This document shows positions 45,187 through 53,026 of a DNA stretch of 64,000 bases, in pieces. Position numbers and translations under genes: made by a program. The stretch is from Microbacterium sp. cf046 (GTDB lineage: Bacteria > Actinomycetota > Actinomycetes > Actinomycetales > Microbacteriaceae), in contig NZ_FOZJ01000002.1 in assembly GCF_900114345.1 (NCBI RefSeq), positions 124,001 to 188,000 of the forward strand. The letters are read 5' to 3'. Each line of letters opens with the position of its first letter. The first letter of the stretch is position 1. The notes beneath the pieces are model-generated. The model ran no database searches, was not told where the DNA came from, and saw only the letters and a list, made by a program, of their open reading frames with translations.

Positions 45187-46790
45187 GCGGGCTTCCTCAC
45201 TCCGAAGGAGACGACGGCGGCGATGCAGGTGACCGCTGCCGTGAGCAGGAGCCACAGGCCCGGATTCCACCACTGGATGAACACGACGCCCGTCGTGAGG
45301 AGGAGGATCGCCGAGATGCCGATGGCCGGTACGACGATCGGCGCGAAATGCGGTGGCAGCTCGACCCAGGCCCGCACGAGCGCGCCCGGTCCGACCAGCA
45401 CGAAGATCGCGAGGAATGCGAACGACACCCCGGGCGGCAGGGGCAGCAGCGCAAGCAGCCCGAACACCCCGCCCACGGCGGCGAGCGCCGCCCACACGCG
45501 GCGCTCCAGCTGCGAACCGCGGCCGGTCGGCCCGGCGAGTGTTCCGGCGTCGCGCTGAGCCCTGCGTTCGGCGAAGTAGCTCGCCGGTCCCTCCAGAACG
45601 CTCTTCAGCTCCAGCCTGCCCACACCCTTCGCCTGCCAGGACACACCTGCGGAAAGCGCAGTCGACCCGTCCACCGTCGACATCGGCTTGTTCAGCAGTC
45701 GTGCGACGGCCTGCGGCGAGCGGGCCACTGCGGCGCCGAGCATCCGAGGGTCGAATGCGACCGTCGTCGCCCACGCCCCGAAGCCGCGCCCGTAGCCGAC
45801 GGCCTGAGCCTTGAGGGCGTCGAGATCGTCGCGGTGCCGGTGCCACACGATCGCGGCCGGGTCGACGACGATCGACTGCCCGTCGTAAAGCATGCGAAGG
45901 AACATGTCGAGGTCCTCGCCGCCCTTCGTCTGCGTGCCGGCGCCGAGCGCGGTGTCGAACCCGCCGAGCGCGAGCATGTGGTCGCGCCGAACGGCGAAGT
46001 TCGCCCCGGTGCCGAACTCGCCGACGCAGAAGGGGAACATCGGCAGATCGGCCGGAGGCTCGCTCAGCCGGAAGATCCGGGTCGCCGTGAGCTTGGACCA
46101 GCTGACCCGGGCATCGAAGTACGACTGCACGTCGTTGCGGAGCTCGCCGCTGGGCACGACTCCGGTGACGCAGCCAACGTCGTCGGCCCGGGCGAAACCG
46201 GCCGCGATCGCCCACAGCCATTGCGGATCGACGATGACGTCGTCGTCCGTGAACGCGACGATCGAACCGGATGCCGCGCGAAGGCCGGCGTTGCGCGCAT
46301 GCGAGAGTCCGGCCGAGTCTTCGCGCACGTATCGGAAGCCGGCGAACTCGTCGGCGATGAGGTCGTGTGTCTCGGTCGTCGCGGGCGCGTTGTCGACGAC
46401 GACCACCTCGACCAGCGGGTAGTCGATGGCCGCGATCGCCTCCAGCGCCTCGCGCAGGAGCGCCGCGCGGTCACGAGTGCAGACGACCACCGAGATCAGG
46501 CGGGCCGCGGGTCGGGTCGCCGCCGGCACGAACGCCAGCTCGTGGACCGCGAGCGCCAGTGCGACGCCGTCGAGGCCGCCGTCCGCGATCGGAAGCGTGA
46601 CGTACCCGCGCACGGACCCGCGGTCGCGCACCAGGAGGCGGGCCCGATCGAACAGGTGGCCGGACTCGAGCAGGACCGCCGTCGGCACGGGTGTCAGCTG
46701 GTGGGCGTCGACGGCGCCGACCCAGGTCGCCTCCGCGCGATCGACGGGGCCGTGCAGGGGCATGGCGAGGGGGATGGAGAGAGTCGTCAT
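45183..46790 (-). CDS. Family 2 glycosyltransferase with C-terminal membrane helices
   Basis: This 535-residue protein has a GT-A domain at about residues 97-330 (ISVVVCTRDRAALLREALEAI, VVVVDNAPAT, the metal motif FTDDDVIVDPQW, and the acceptor region TKGGEDLDMFLRML). About three or four membrane helices follow at residues 430-530. It adds a sugar at the inner face of the membrane. The N-terminal 95 residues are of unknown role. It shares ATGA overlaps with both neighbours. Confidence 0.86.
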   Translation of the reverse strand: MTTLSIPLAMPLHGPVDRAEATWVGAVDAHQLTPVPTAVLLESGHLFDRARLLVRDRGSVRGYVTLPIADGGLDGVALALAVHELAFVPAATRPAARLISVVVCTRDRAALLREALEAIAAIDYPLVEVVVVDNAPATTETHDLIADEFAGFRYVREDSAGLSHARNAGLRAASGSIVAFTDDDVIVDPQWLWAIAAGFARADDVGCVTGVVPSGELRNDVQSYFDARVSWSKLTATRIFRLSEPPADLPMFPFCVGEFGTGANFAVRRDHMLALGGFDTALGAGTQTKGGEDLDMFLRMLYDGQSIVVDPAAIVWHRHRDDLDALKAQAVGYGRGFGAWATTVAFDPRMLGAAVARSPQAVARLLNKPMSTVDGSTALSAGVSWQAKGVGRLELKSVLEGPASYFAERRAQRDAGTLAGPTGRGSQLERRVWAALAAVGGVFGLLALLPLPPGVSFAFLAIFVLVGPGALVRAWVELPPHFAPIVVPAIGISAILLLTTGVVFIQWWNPGLWLLLTAAVTCIAAVVSFGVRKPA

Positions 46791-48121
46791 GCGGCAATCC
46801 CTTCGGGGACGGTTCGATGGGGCGTGGGACGGTTCGCCCGGTGCAGACCGGTCGCGCCGACCACCGCGAGCGCGACGGCGCCGCCGGTGACGGACAGGGC
46901 CGCACCCAGCGCGCCGAACCGGGGGACGAGTGCGATGACGAGGATCAGGAGGATCGCCACGTAGAGCGCGTTGCCCAGCAGCACGGGCATGACGCGCTGC
47001 CGGGCCCGGGACAGTGCCGACCAGAGGTCATAGCCCGGACGGATCGCGCTTGCGGCAGCGAGTGCGCCCACCACGGCCATGCCGTAGAGGGGGGTGTACC
47101 CGCGTCCGAGGATCATGAACATCACGGGTGTGACCAGCGTGGCGCCCAGCCCCATCACGAGCACGAACGCCACCACCTTCCAGGCGTAGCCGCCGGCGAG
47201 TGCGGCGCTGAGCTGGAACTGCGTGGACGCGCTGCGCGCGAGTGCCGTCGCGACGCCGACCCCGAGCAGGTCCAGTGCCGCGCCGAACTGGAATGCGATG
47301 GCGAAGATCGCACCTTCTGCAGGCGAGGCGAGGAGCGTGACCACGAACGAGAGCGACAGGCCGACGCACAGCACGAGCCCGACCGCGACGGAGTTCTGCA
47401 CTGCGAACACGCGGAAGGAACGTGCGAGTGCGGCATCCCACTGCCGAACCGCCGCTGCCCGACGATCTTCGCGACGCAGCGCTCGCGGGACGAGGATCGC
47501 GACGCTCACGAGTACGGCGGCCGCGGCCGGCACGATCGTCGCGACGACCAACGCGTGCGGCATCCACAGGAACGGCAGTGCGAACACGAAGAGCAGGGCG
47601 AGCTTCACGAGGTTGGCCGACCCGTTGACGAACAGCGTGGCCTGCGCGTCTCCGGCACCGGCCAGTGCGAGCGTCTGCGTGTTGAACATCGCCCACACGG
47701 TGGTGAAAGCCGTGGTCAGCGCGATCACGGCGGCTGCCGGGAGTCCGGTGGGCAGGAGCGCGGCCACGAGGATCCCCGCCGCCGCTCCGAAGCCGGCCGC
47801 GATGACCACGGTGGCGACGTATGCGCGCGCCAGCACCGCGCGCGCCGCGCCGCCTCCGAGAGGGAGCATCACCACCAGGGCGCTGCCCGGGCCGTTCGAC
47901 GCGAGAGCTGCGGCCGCCATGACGATCGAGAGGATCGATGCGCTGATCCCGAGTTCGATCTGCGGGATCCAGACGGCGGCGAGAACCCAGAAGACGAACC
48001 CGGATGCGGCAGTGACGGCATAGCCCGAGAACAGCCAGAGCGAATCGGTCGTGATGCGCCGCCGGACGCCCGAGGTCGCATCGAGTCTCGCGGGCGTGGC
48101 AAGGCGTGCGGCGTGCGTCAC
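46787..48121 (-). CDS. Second polysaccharide flippase-like membrane protein
   Basis: This 444-residue protein has about twelve membrane helices in the MOP/polysaccharide exporter pattern (TDSLWLFSGYAVTAASGFVFWVLAAVWI near the start). It may flip a second lipid-linked substrate or a modified unit. The GTG at 48121 is used because it overlaps the upstream stop as GTGA; in-frame sequence beyond it lies within the GT2 gene. Confidence 0.8.
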   Translation of the reverse strand: MTHAARLATPARLDATSGVRRRITTDSLWLFSGYAVTAASGFVFWVLAAVWIPQIELGISASILSIVMAAAALASNGPGSALVVMLPLGGGAARAVLARAYVATVVIAAGFGAAAGILVAALLPTGLPAAAVIALTTAFTTVWAMFNTQTLALAGAGDAQATLFVNGSANLVKLALLFVFALPFLWMPHALVVATIVPAAAAVLVSVAILVPRALRREDRRAAAVRQWDAALARSFRVFAVQNSVAVGLVLCVGLSLSFVVTLLASPAEGAIFAIAFQFGAALDLLGVGVATALARSASTQFQLSAALAGGYAWKVVAFVLVMGLGATLVTPVMFMILGRGYTPLYGMAVVGALAAASAIRPGYDLWSALSRARQRVMPVLLGNALYVAILLILVIALVPRFGALGAALSVTGGAVALAVVGATGLHRANRPTPHRTVPEGIAA

Positions 48122-49062
48122 GTCGACACCCTCTCGGAGAGAGGGGCTCGCGCGGCGCCCGTTCGCACGGTCGCGAATCGGCCGCGGGCATAGCCCGCCG
48201 CCGCGGCGCCCGCCGACACGACGATCGCCGACGCCGCGGGCAGGCCGCGAGGGCCGCGCTTGAGCTCCCGCCACACACCGGCCGGGAGCACGCGCGTGGC
48301 GTACGTCGACTCCGTAGCCAGGGCGTCGCGCCTGCCGACCGTCCTGCTGATCGCCGCCTTCGACAGCCCTTCGCACCAGCTGCGATGCAGGACGTACCGC
48401 ATCCGCACCCGGTCCGCGCTCACATGGTGGCGCACCCGGGCGGACGGCGCGTAATGGACGACGCGTGACGGATCCGCCTGGCGCAGCTGGATGCAGACCT
48501 CGGTCTCCTCGCAGCCGATCGGCAGCCTGCCCACCCGTCCCGTGTCGGGGTTGAATCCGCCGACTGACATCAGCGGTGCACGACGGAACGCCATCGAGCA
48601 GCCCATCACGTTGCGGATCGGGCCGGGCGCCTCCGGCAGGCCGAGGTAGCTGCAGCCCACGATCCAGAGCAGTTCGTCCGGGATCACCGCCGGTGCCGAG
48701 TCCGGCCAGATCGGCACGGCGCTGCCGCCGACCGCGACGACCGCCGCGTCCGAGAACGGCGCGACGAGTGTCTCGAGCCATCCGGGATCGGCGACGGCGT
48801 CGTCATCGAGGAAGGCGACGACGGATCCCGTTGCGATCTCCAGAGCCGTGTTCCGGCCCGCGGACAGGCCGCGCGGCCCCGCGTTCTCCACCACGATGAC
48901 CTCCGGCCAGCGGTCGCGAGAGCGTTCGAACAGGTCCTCGTTGTGGTCCACCACGAGGATCGTCTCGTGGAGGGGCCGCTGAGCGCGCACGGAATCGATC
49001 GCCATGGCGAGCTGATCCCAGCGGTCGAGCGTGTATGCGCAGATGACGACGGTGACCGACAC
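48118..49062 (-). CDS. Family 2 glycosyltransferase
   Basis: This 314-residue GT-A enzyme has VTVVICAYTLDRWDQL at the N-terminus, the nucleotide-sugar motif FLDDDAVADPGWL near residue 84 and CSMAFRRAPLMSVGGF for acceptor binding. Its sugar donor is unknown. It overlaps the flippase gene by four bases and starts three bases after the next upstream stop. Confidence 0.88.
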   Translation of the reverse strand: MSVTVVICAYTLDRWDQLAMAIDSVRAQRPLHETILVVDHNEDLFERSRDRWPEVIVVENAGPRGLSAGRNTALEIATGSVVAFLDDDAVADPGWLETLVAPFSDAAVVAVGGSAVPIWPDSAPAVIPDELLWIVGCSYLGLPEAPGPIRNVMGCSMAFRRAPLMSVGGFNPDTGRVGRLPIGCEETEVCIQLRQADPSRVVHYAPSARVRHHVSADRVRMRYVLHRSWCEGLSKAAISRTVGRRDALATESTYATRVLPAGVWRELKRGPRGLPAASAIVVSAGAAAAGYARGRFATVRTGAARAPLSERVST

Positions 49063-49065
49063 GGG

Positions 49066-49908
49066 TCAGCCGATCGCGCCGAAGGGCTCCTCGACGCGTG
49101 CCGGCACGTGCGGCGACGGCGCCTTGACCGCGAGGTGCGCGGTGGCTGCGATCGCGGGGCGGTCGGCGCGGCGGCGGCCCCAGCGGTTCAGGCGCTCGTC
49201 GAGGACCGTCCGCAGGACTCGCAGGCCGTCGCTCACGGCGTGCAGGTTGCTCTCCCCATGGATGCGGAGCAGCTCCACGCTGGGGACCTCGACGACCTTC
49301 AGGCGGTTCTCCGCGAACCTGCAGTTGAGCAGCGTCTCGATCTCGAACCCGTCGCCCCACAGCATCTGGCCGTCGGCCCCCGGGATGTCGGCGGCGGGGA
49401 GCTCGAGTGAGGGCAGGATGCGGCGCCAGAAGGCGTTGTATCCGTAGCAGAGGTCGGAGTAGCGCGTGCCGAGCAGCACGTTGGTGAGGGTGTTCAGGAA
49501 ACGGTTGCCGAGCTGGCGATGAAACGTGATGTCCTCGCTCGAGCCGCCCGCCATGAAGCGGCTGCCCTTGCTGACGTCCGCGCCGCGGATCAGGGCGTCC
49601 ACGAAGCGCGGGATCTCTTCGGCGTCAGCCGAGCCGTCGGCGTCGAACATCACGATGATGTCGCCGGTGGCGCGTTCGAAGCCGCACACGAGCGCGTTCC
49701 CCTTCCCCTTGCGGGTCTGGGTGATCACATCGACGGAGGGACGGACTCGGCGGGCGACCTCCGGGGTGCCGTCCACCGAGTGTCCGTCGACCACGATGAT
49801 CTCGTGCACGTCGGGCAGCAGGGGGAGGACGATCTCGAGGTTCTTCGCCTCATTGCGGGCGGGAACGATGATGGAGACGAGCGGCTGGCGGGGAGCGGTG
49901 GGGACCAC
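49066..49908 (-). CDS. Family 2 glycosyltransferase, dolichol-phosphate-sugar synthase-like
   Basis: This 280-residue protein has VSIIVPARNEAKNLEIVLPLLP, VVDGHSVDGTPEV, VMFDADGSADAEEI and GSRFMAGG, the pattern of polyprenyl-phosphate glycosyltransferases. It may load a sugar onto undecaprenyl phosphate for the GT-C-like protein of the same operon. The GTG at 49908 follows AAAGGAAAGG; the in-frame reading up to 50109 lacks support. It is the first gene of the exopolysaccharide operon. Confidence 0.86.
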   Translation of the reverse strand: MVPTAPRQPLVSIIVPARNEAKNLEIVLPLLPDVHEIIVVDGHSVDGTPEVARRVRPSVDVITQTRKGKGNALVCGFERATGDIIVMFDADGSADAEEIPRFVDALIRGADVSKGSRFMAGGSSEDITFHRQLGNRFLNTLTNVLLGTRYSDLCYGYNAFWRRILPSLELPAADIPGADGQMLWGDGFEIETLLNCRFAENRLKVVEVPSVELLRIHGESNLHAVSDGLRVLRTVLDERLNRWGRRRADRPAIAATAHLAVKAPSPHVPARVEEPFGAIG

Positions 49909-50305
49909 GGGACTGCCTTTCCTTTGGGGGAGGAGGAGAGAGCGATTGCCGTTCTGGTGTTCACGCTGGCCGGACTCGCCAACGCGGCGATGCGGTCTTG
50001 TCAACACCCCGGGTACTGCGCAACTCGCCTCTCGTGAAGGTGTCCGTGTGGGGCTCGGTTTCCCGATGTGTCTTGCTTCGAGCGTGGGGGGCTTGTGTTT
50101 CTTGGGCATGAACAGCGCGCCAGGATCGCGTTAACCGGGCCGTTTTCCTGTCCCCTCTTCGGAGGACAGGCCCGGGAATCGGGTGATTCCTGTCCCCTCT
50201 TCGGTGGACATGGCCCGTCCGAGGCGGGCAGAATGAACCCCACGCGAGTATCCGGATCTCGACCCCGAAAAAGGTCCGTATGCGGCGGCCAAAGGAGGCG
50301 CGATC
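49909..50305. other. 397-bp gap before the exopolysaccharide operon
   Basis: No convincing gene is seen. The gap should hold the operon promoter on the minus strand. TTGACA occurs at 50004-49999 on that strand, but no good -10 follows. It also contains two tandem dyad repeats (50145-50217). A minus-strand frame at 50001-50243 encodes only the repeated DNA. Confidence 0.5.
50145..50217. repeat. Two tandem hairpin-forming repeats with a 42-bp period
   Basis: TTCCTGTCCCCTCTTCGG occurs identically at 50145-50162 and 50187-50204. In the first copy CCTGTC and GACAGG pair around a TTCG tetraloop with CTC/GAG; the second copy has changes at two positions in the matching arm. They could be RNA hairpins in a leader or protein-binding dyads. 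Confidence 0.7.
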
Positions 50306-50479
50306 ATGGGAATCGCTCGCAACACGGCTCCACAATCTTCGTCCGACCTCTGTGCCTGCGGTCACGTGCGCGAAGCGCATGAGCACTACCGTCGCGGTTC
50401 GGAGTGCTCGATCTGCGACATCCGCGACTGCTCGGCGTTCACCGCCGTCACCGTTCCGGAGTACTCCAAGACCCAGTAG
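50306..50479 (+). CDS. Small Cys/His-rich protein, probable zinc-binding
   Basis: This 57-residue protein begins after a perfect AAAGGAGG ribosome binding site (50291-50298). It contains CACGHVREAHEHYRRGSECSIC: cysteines and histidines spaced CxCGH-x4-HxH-x6-C-x2-C, followed by another Cys. The layout suggests one zinc site. Small actinobacterial proteins with this pattern are common, and none has a known function to my knowledge. It lies between the exopolysaccharide leader and pcp. Confidence 0.7.
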   Translation: MGIARNTAPQSSSDLCACGHVREAHEHYRRGSECSICDIRDCSAFTAVTVPEYSKTQ

Positions 50480-50514
50480 CAGAGGACAGGGCCGGACCGG
50501 TGGGTTCGGCGCGG

Positions 50515-51150
50515 TCAGTGGATCGAGCCACCTGGCACGCGCACGTCCTCACCGACGCTGAGCGTCGTGCGCACCGCGATTTCGAGCGCCCGGGCGATGT
50601 CCGCGAGCGGCAGGGATGCGGCATCCGGCCTCGGCGAATGCTCGGACGAGCACGGGACGTGGATGAACCCGGCTCGGACGTGCGCCGCCACGGTCTGCAT
50701 CGTGACGAAGAACACGTGGTTGCATACGAAGGTCCCGGCTGAGAAGGACACCTCCGCCGGGATCCCGGCATCCCGGATCGCGCCGGCGATCGCCTTGACC
50801 GGCAGCGACGAGAAGTGCGCGGGCGGCGCGCTTTCGACGCTCGGCGAATCGATGGGCTGCACGCCATCGTTGTCCGGGATCCTCGCATCGATCAGATTCA
50901 CCGCGACGCGTTCGACGCCGACCGCGGAGCGCCCGCCGGCCAGACCGCTCGCGATCACGGCATCCGGCTCGTGTTCCGCGATCAGGGCGCGCATACGGTC
51001 GGCGGCTCCCTCGAATGTCACCGGCAGCACGGCGGTGATCAGGACCTCGGGTCCGCTCCACTGCGCGGCCACCAGATGGACGGCTGCGCCGGACGGGTTG
51101 GTCTGATCGCCGCCGAAGGGTTCGAAGCCCGTGAGCAGGACGGTGGTCAT
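50515..51150 (-). CDS. pcp: Pyroglutamyl-peptidase I (pyrrolidone-carboxylate peptidase)
   Basis: This 211-residue cysteine peptidase removes N-terminal pyroglutamate from peptides. The full catalytic triad is visible: Glu80 in VGVERVAVN, Cys143 in GTFVCNHVF and His164 in GFIHVP. The N-terminus LLTGFEPFGG is diagnostic. A TACGCT box lies 6 nt before the ATG at 51150. The extension to 51504 overlaps the sigma factor gene on the other strand. Confidence 0.94.
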   Translation of the reverse strand: MTTVLLTGFEPFGGDQTNPSGAAVHLVAAQWSGPEVLITAVLPVTFEGAADRMRALIAEHEPDAVIASGLAGGRSAVGVERVAVNLIDARIPDNDGVQPIDSPSVESAPPAHFSSLPVKAIAGAIRDAGIPAEVSFSAGTFVCNHVFFVTMQTVAAHVRAGFIHVPCSSEHSPRPDAASLPLADIARALEIAVRTTLSVGEDVRVPGGSIH

Positions 51151-51156
51151 CACATC

Positions 51157-51162
51157 AGCGTA
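51157..51162 (-). promoter_or_regulatory. -10 box (TACGCT) for a leaderless pcp mRNA
   Basis: On the minus strand TACGCT ends 6 nt before the ATG at 51150. Confidence 0.5.
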
Positions 51163-51220
51163 TGCAGTGACCCCTGCTCGGTGCGGCGCGGCCTGTGCAC
51201 AGATATCTCGTGCCGGTCGT

Positions 51221-51246
51221 GAACCTTCCGCCGGGTCCCGGACACT
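51221..51246 (+). promoter_or_regulatory. Possible ECF-type promoter of the sigma factor gene
   Basis: GAACCTTCC at 51221-51229 resembles the GAAC-type -35 elements of many ECF sigma factors, and CACTAC lies about 14 bp downstream. Autoregulation would fit, but the -10 is unproven. Confidence 0.3.
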
Positions 51247-51253
51247 ACAAGGT

Positions 51254-51790
51254 ATGGGCGATGCCGACGTGGAGTTGTGGGTGCGGGTGCGCGCGGGCGA
51301 TGAGTCCGCGCTCGGCGTCCTGTTCGACCGCCACGAGGCGCGCCTGTTCCGGCACGCGCGCCGCCTGCTGACCACGCGCGAAGACGCGAAGGATGCCGTC
51401 ACGATCGCGTTCTTCGAGCTGTGGCGCAAGCGCAGCGCAGTGCGGCTCGTCGAGGGATCGCCGCTCCCGTGGCTGCTGAACACCGTGTCGAATGCGGCGC
51501 GCAACCTCGAGCGATCCGGCCGGCGCTACCGCGCGCTGATCGCGCACACGCCGGTGGGCGAGCATGGCGCGGCCCCGCGCGCGTCCGATGAGAGCGGCGT
51601 CCTGGCGGCACTGAGGAAGCTGCCTCCGCGAGAGCAGAGCGTCGTGGTCCTGACAGTGCTCGAGGGATACCCCGAGAAGCTGACCGCGGAGGCCCTCGGC
51701 ATCCCGGTCGGGACGGTGAAGTCGCGCCTGGCGCGGGCGAAGTCCAAGCTGCGAGACGAGATGGCGGCGATGGAGGCATCATGGGCATGA
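51254..51790 (+). CDS. ECF-type RNA polymerase sigma factor
   Basis: This 178-residue protein has sigma region 2 (ALGVLFDRHEARLFRHARRLL..EDAKDAVTIAFFELWRKR, about 18-65) and region 4 (LRKLPPREQSVVVLTVLEGYPEKLTAEALGIPVGTVKSRLARAKSKLRDEM, about 120-170). It overlaps the downstream membrane protein gene, which is probably its regulator. The ATG at 51254 has no clear ribosome binding site, so a short-leader or leaderless mRNA is possible. Confidence 0.87.
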   Translation: MGDADVELWVRVRAGDESALGVLFDRHEARLFRHARRLLTTREDAKDAVTIAFFELWRKRSAVRLVEGSPLPWLLNTVSNAARNLERSGRRYRALIAHTPVGEHGAAPRASDESGVLAALRKLPPREQSVVVLTVLEGYPEKLTAEALGIPVGTVKSRLARAKSKLRDEMAAMEASWA

Positions 51791-52971
51791 ACGACGACGG
51801 CCTGACGCCGCGCGAGCACGCGGAGATGCGCGACCTCGTCCTGGCGGGGACGCAGCGCATCCGGCCTGCGGGCTCCCGCCGGAATCAGATCATCGCGGGA
51901 GCACTCGCCCTCGTGCTGATCGGCGCGGTGTCCGGTGCTGCGATCACGACCGCGGCGATCTTCGGATCCGACACGACTGCGGCAACGCCGACTCCCTCGC
52001 CGACCACGGCGACGAGCTCACCGACGCCGACCGCCGAGCCGACGCCCTCCGCGACTCCCACCCCCGCGCCGAGCGCAGAGGGGGGGCTGCCGTTCGCCGG
52101 CGAGTGCGAGGGTGCGCTGACGGATGACGAGGCGACGACGGCGGCCGGGATACCCGTCGGCCTCGCCGACTATCGCTGGAGGACGGGCGCTATCGACCTC
52201 CTCGGTGGCATCGACTGCCTCTGGCTGTCGACCGAAACGTACGCGGCCGCGGCGGTGCAGGTCTTCGTCTATCCCGTCGAGGTCGTGCCGAGCGACGTCG
52301 CCGACGGAATCGTGCCCGGATGCACGGACCTCGGGTACTCCAACCCGACGGTGCAGTGCTCGCTGTCCGGCGTCATCGACGGGACATGGGTGCTGGTGAG
52401 GTCGTCCGGGGACCCCGCGACCACAACGGAGGACGGGATACGCAGCGTGTTCGACCGCGTATCGGCGAATGTCGTCGCCTACCCATCGCCGTCGCCTGCC
52501 CAGAGGGTCGCGTCGTGGTGGGGGCCGATGGACTGCGATCAGCTCGTCGCGCAGATCGACCCGGTGTCGTACGGTTTCGAACGGGTCGCCCTCCTGGAGT
52601 CGGACTTCTCCGCACCCGTCGGCGGAGCCGCCCCGGAGACGATCCCCGATGTCCCGGGGACATCCTGCGACCTCCACTTCACTGCGGGCAGTGGCGATGA
52701 CACGTCGGGCGAGGTGGTGAACGTGTCGATCGTCCCGGGCGGGGCGTCGGCGTTCCCCACCGCCGTCGCGGCAGTCAACTCGGTCCCCTTCGAGGTCGCG
52801 GGCGCCCAGGCGGCGGTGATCGCGCCCGGACTCGATCGCTACGAGGGATCGGGCTCGGTCATCGTCGCGACCGATGGCATCAACATGCTGATGGTGACCC
52901 CCGATTTCATCCGTGAGACGTCGGCCGCAGGGTCCATCGCCGATGCTGCCTTCGCGATGATGCGCCCCTGA
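51787..52971 (+). CDS. Membrane-anchored partner of the sigma factor, possible anti-sigma factor
   Basis: This protein of about 394 residues has a short cytoplasmic N-terminus, one membrane helix (about 32-57), a Thr/Pro/Ser linker (about 60-95) and an extracellular domain of about 300 residues with cysteine pairs. Topology and overlap with the sigma gene suggest an anti-sigma factor or a surface sensor, but the N-terminus lacks the zinc HxxxCxxC motif. The ATG at 51787 overlaps the sigma stop as ATGA; ATG 51781 is an alternative. Confidence 0.65.
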   Translation: MNDDGLTPREHAEMRDLVLAGTQRIRPAGSRRNQIIAGALALVLIGAVSGAAITTAAIFGSDTTAATPTPSPTTATSSPTPTAEPTPSATPTPAPSAEGGLPFAGECEGALTDDEATTAAGIPVGLADYRWRTGAIDLLGGIDCLWLSTETYAAAAVQVFVYPVEVVPSDVADGIVPGCTDLGYSNPTVQCSLSGVIDGTWVLVRSSGDPATTTEDGIRSVFDRVSANVVAYPSPSPAQRVASWWGPMDCDQLVAQIDPVSYGFERVALLESDFSAPVGGAAPETIPDVPGTSCDLHFTAGSGDDTSGEVVNVSIVPGGASAFPTAVAAVNSVPFEVAGAQAAVIAPGLDRYEGSGSVIVATDGINMLMVTPDFIRETSAAGSIADAAFAMMRP

Positions 52972-53012
52972 TCGCACGTCATCCGAGTCGGTCGGGGATC
53001 GCTCTGCCCGTC

Positions 53013-53018
53013 TAAGCT
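53013..53018 (+). promoter_or_regulatory. -10 box (TAAGCT) for a near-leaderless proS mRNA
   Basis: TAAGCT ends 8 nt before the GTG at 53027, arguing against the in-frame TTG at 53018, which touches the box. Confidence 0.5.
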
Positions 53019-53026
53019 TGACCCTC

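Noticed and set aside
38046..49908. Exopolysaccharide operon as a recently acquired island
   Set aside because: Base composition, GGATGC/GCATCC usage and overlapping start/stop style match the flanking genes. No integrase, tRNA or flanking repeats are seen.
50145..50217. Possible CRISPR array
   Set aside because: Only two copies exist, each imperfect outside the core, with no further repeats and no cas gene nearby.
50001..50243. Minus-strand 80-codon frame with the repeated peptide CPPKRGQE
   Set aside because: The peptide repeat follows from the 42-bp DNA repeat being a multiple of three. There is no ribosome binding site, and the composition is not protein-like.
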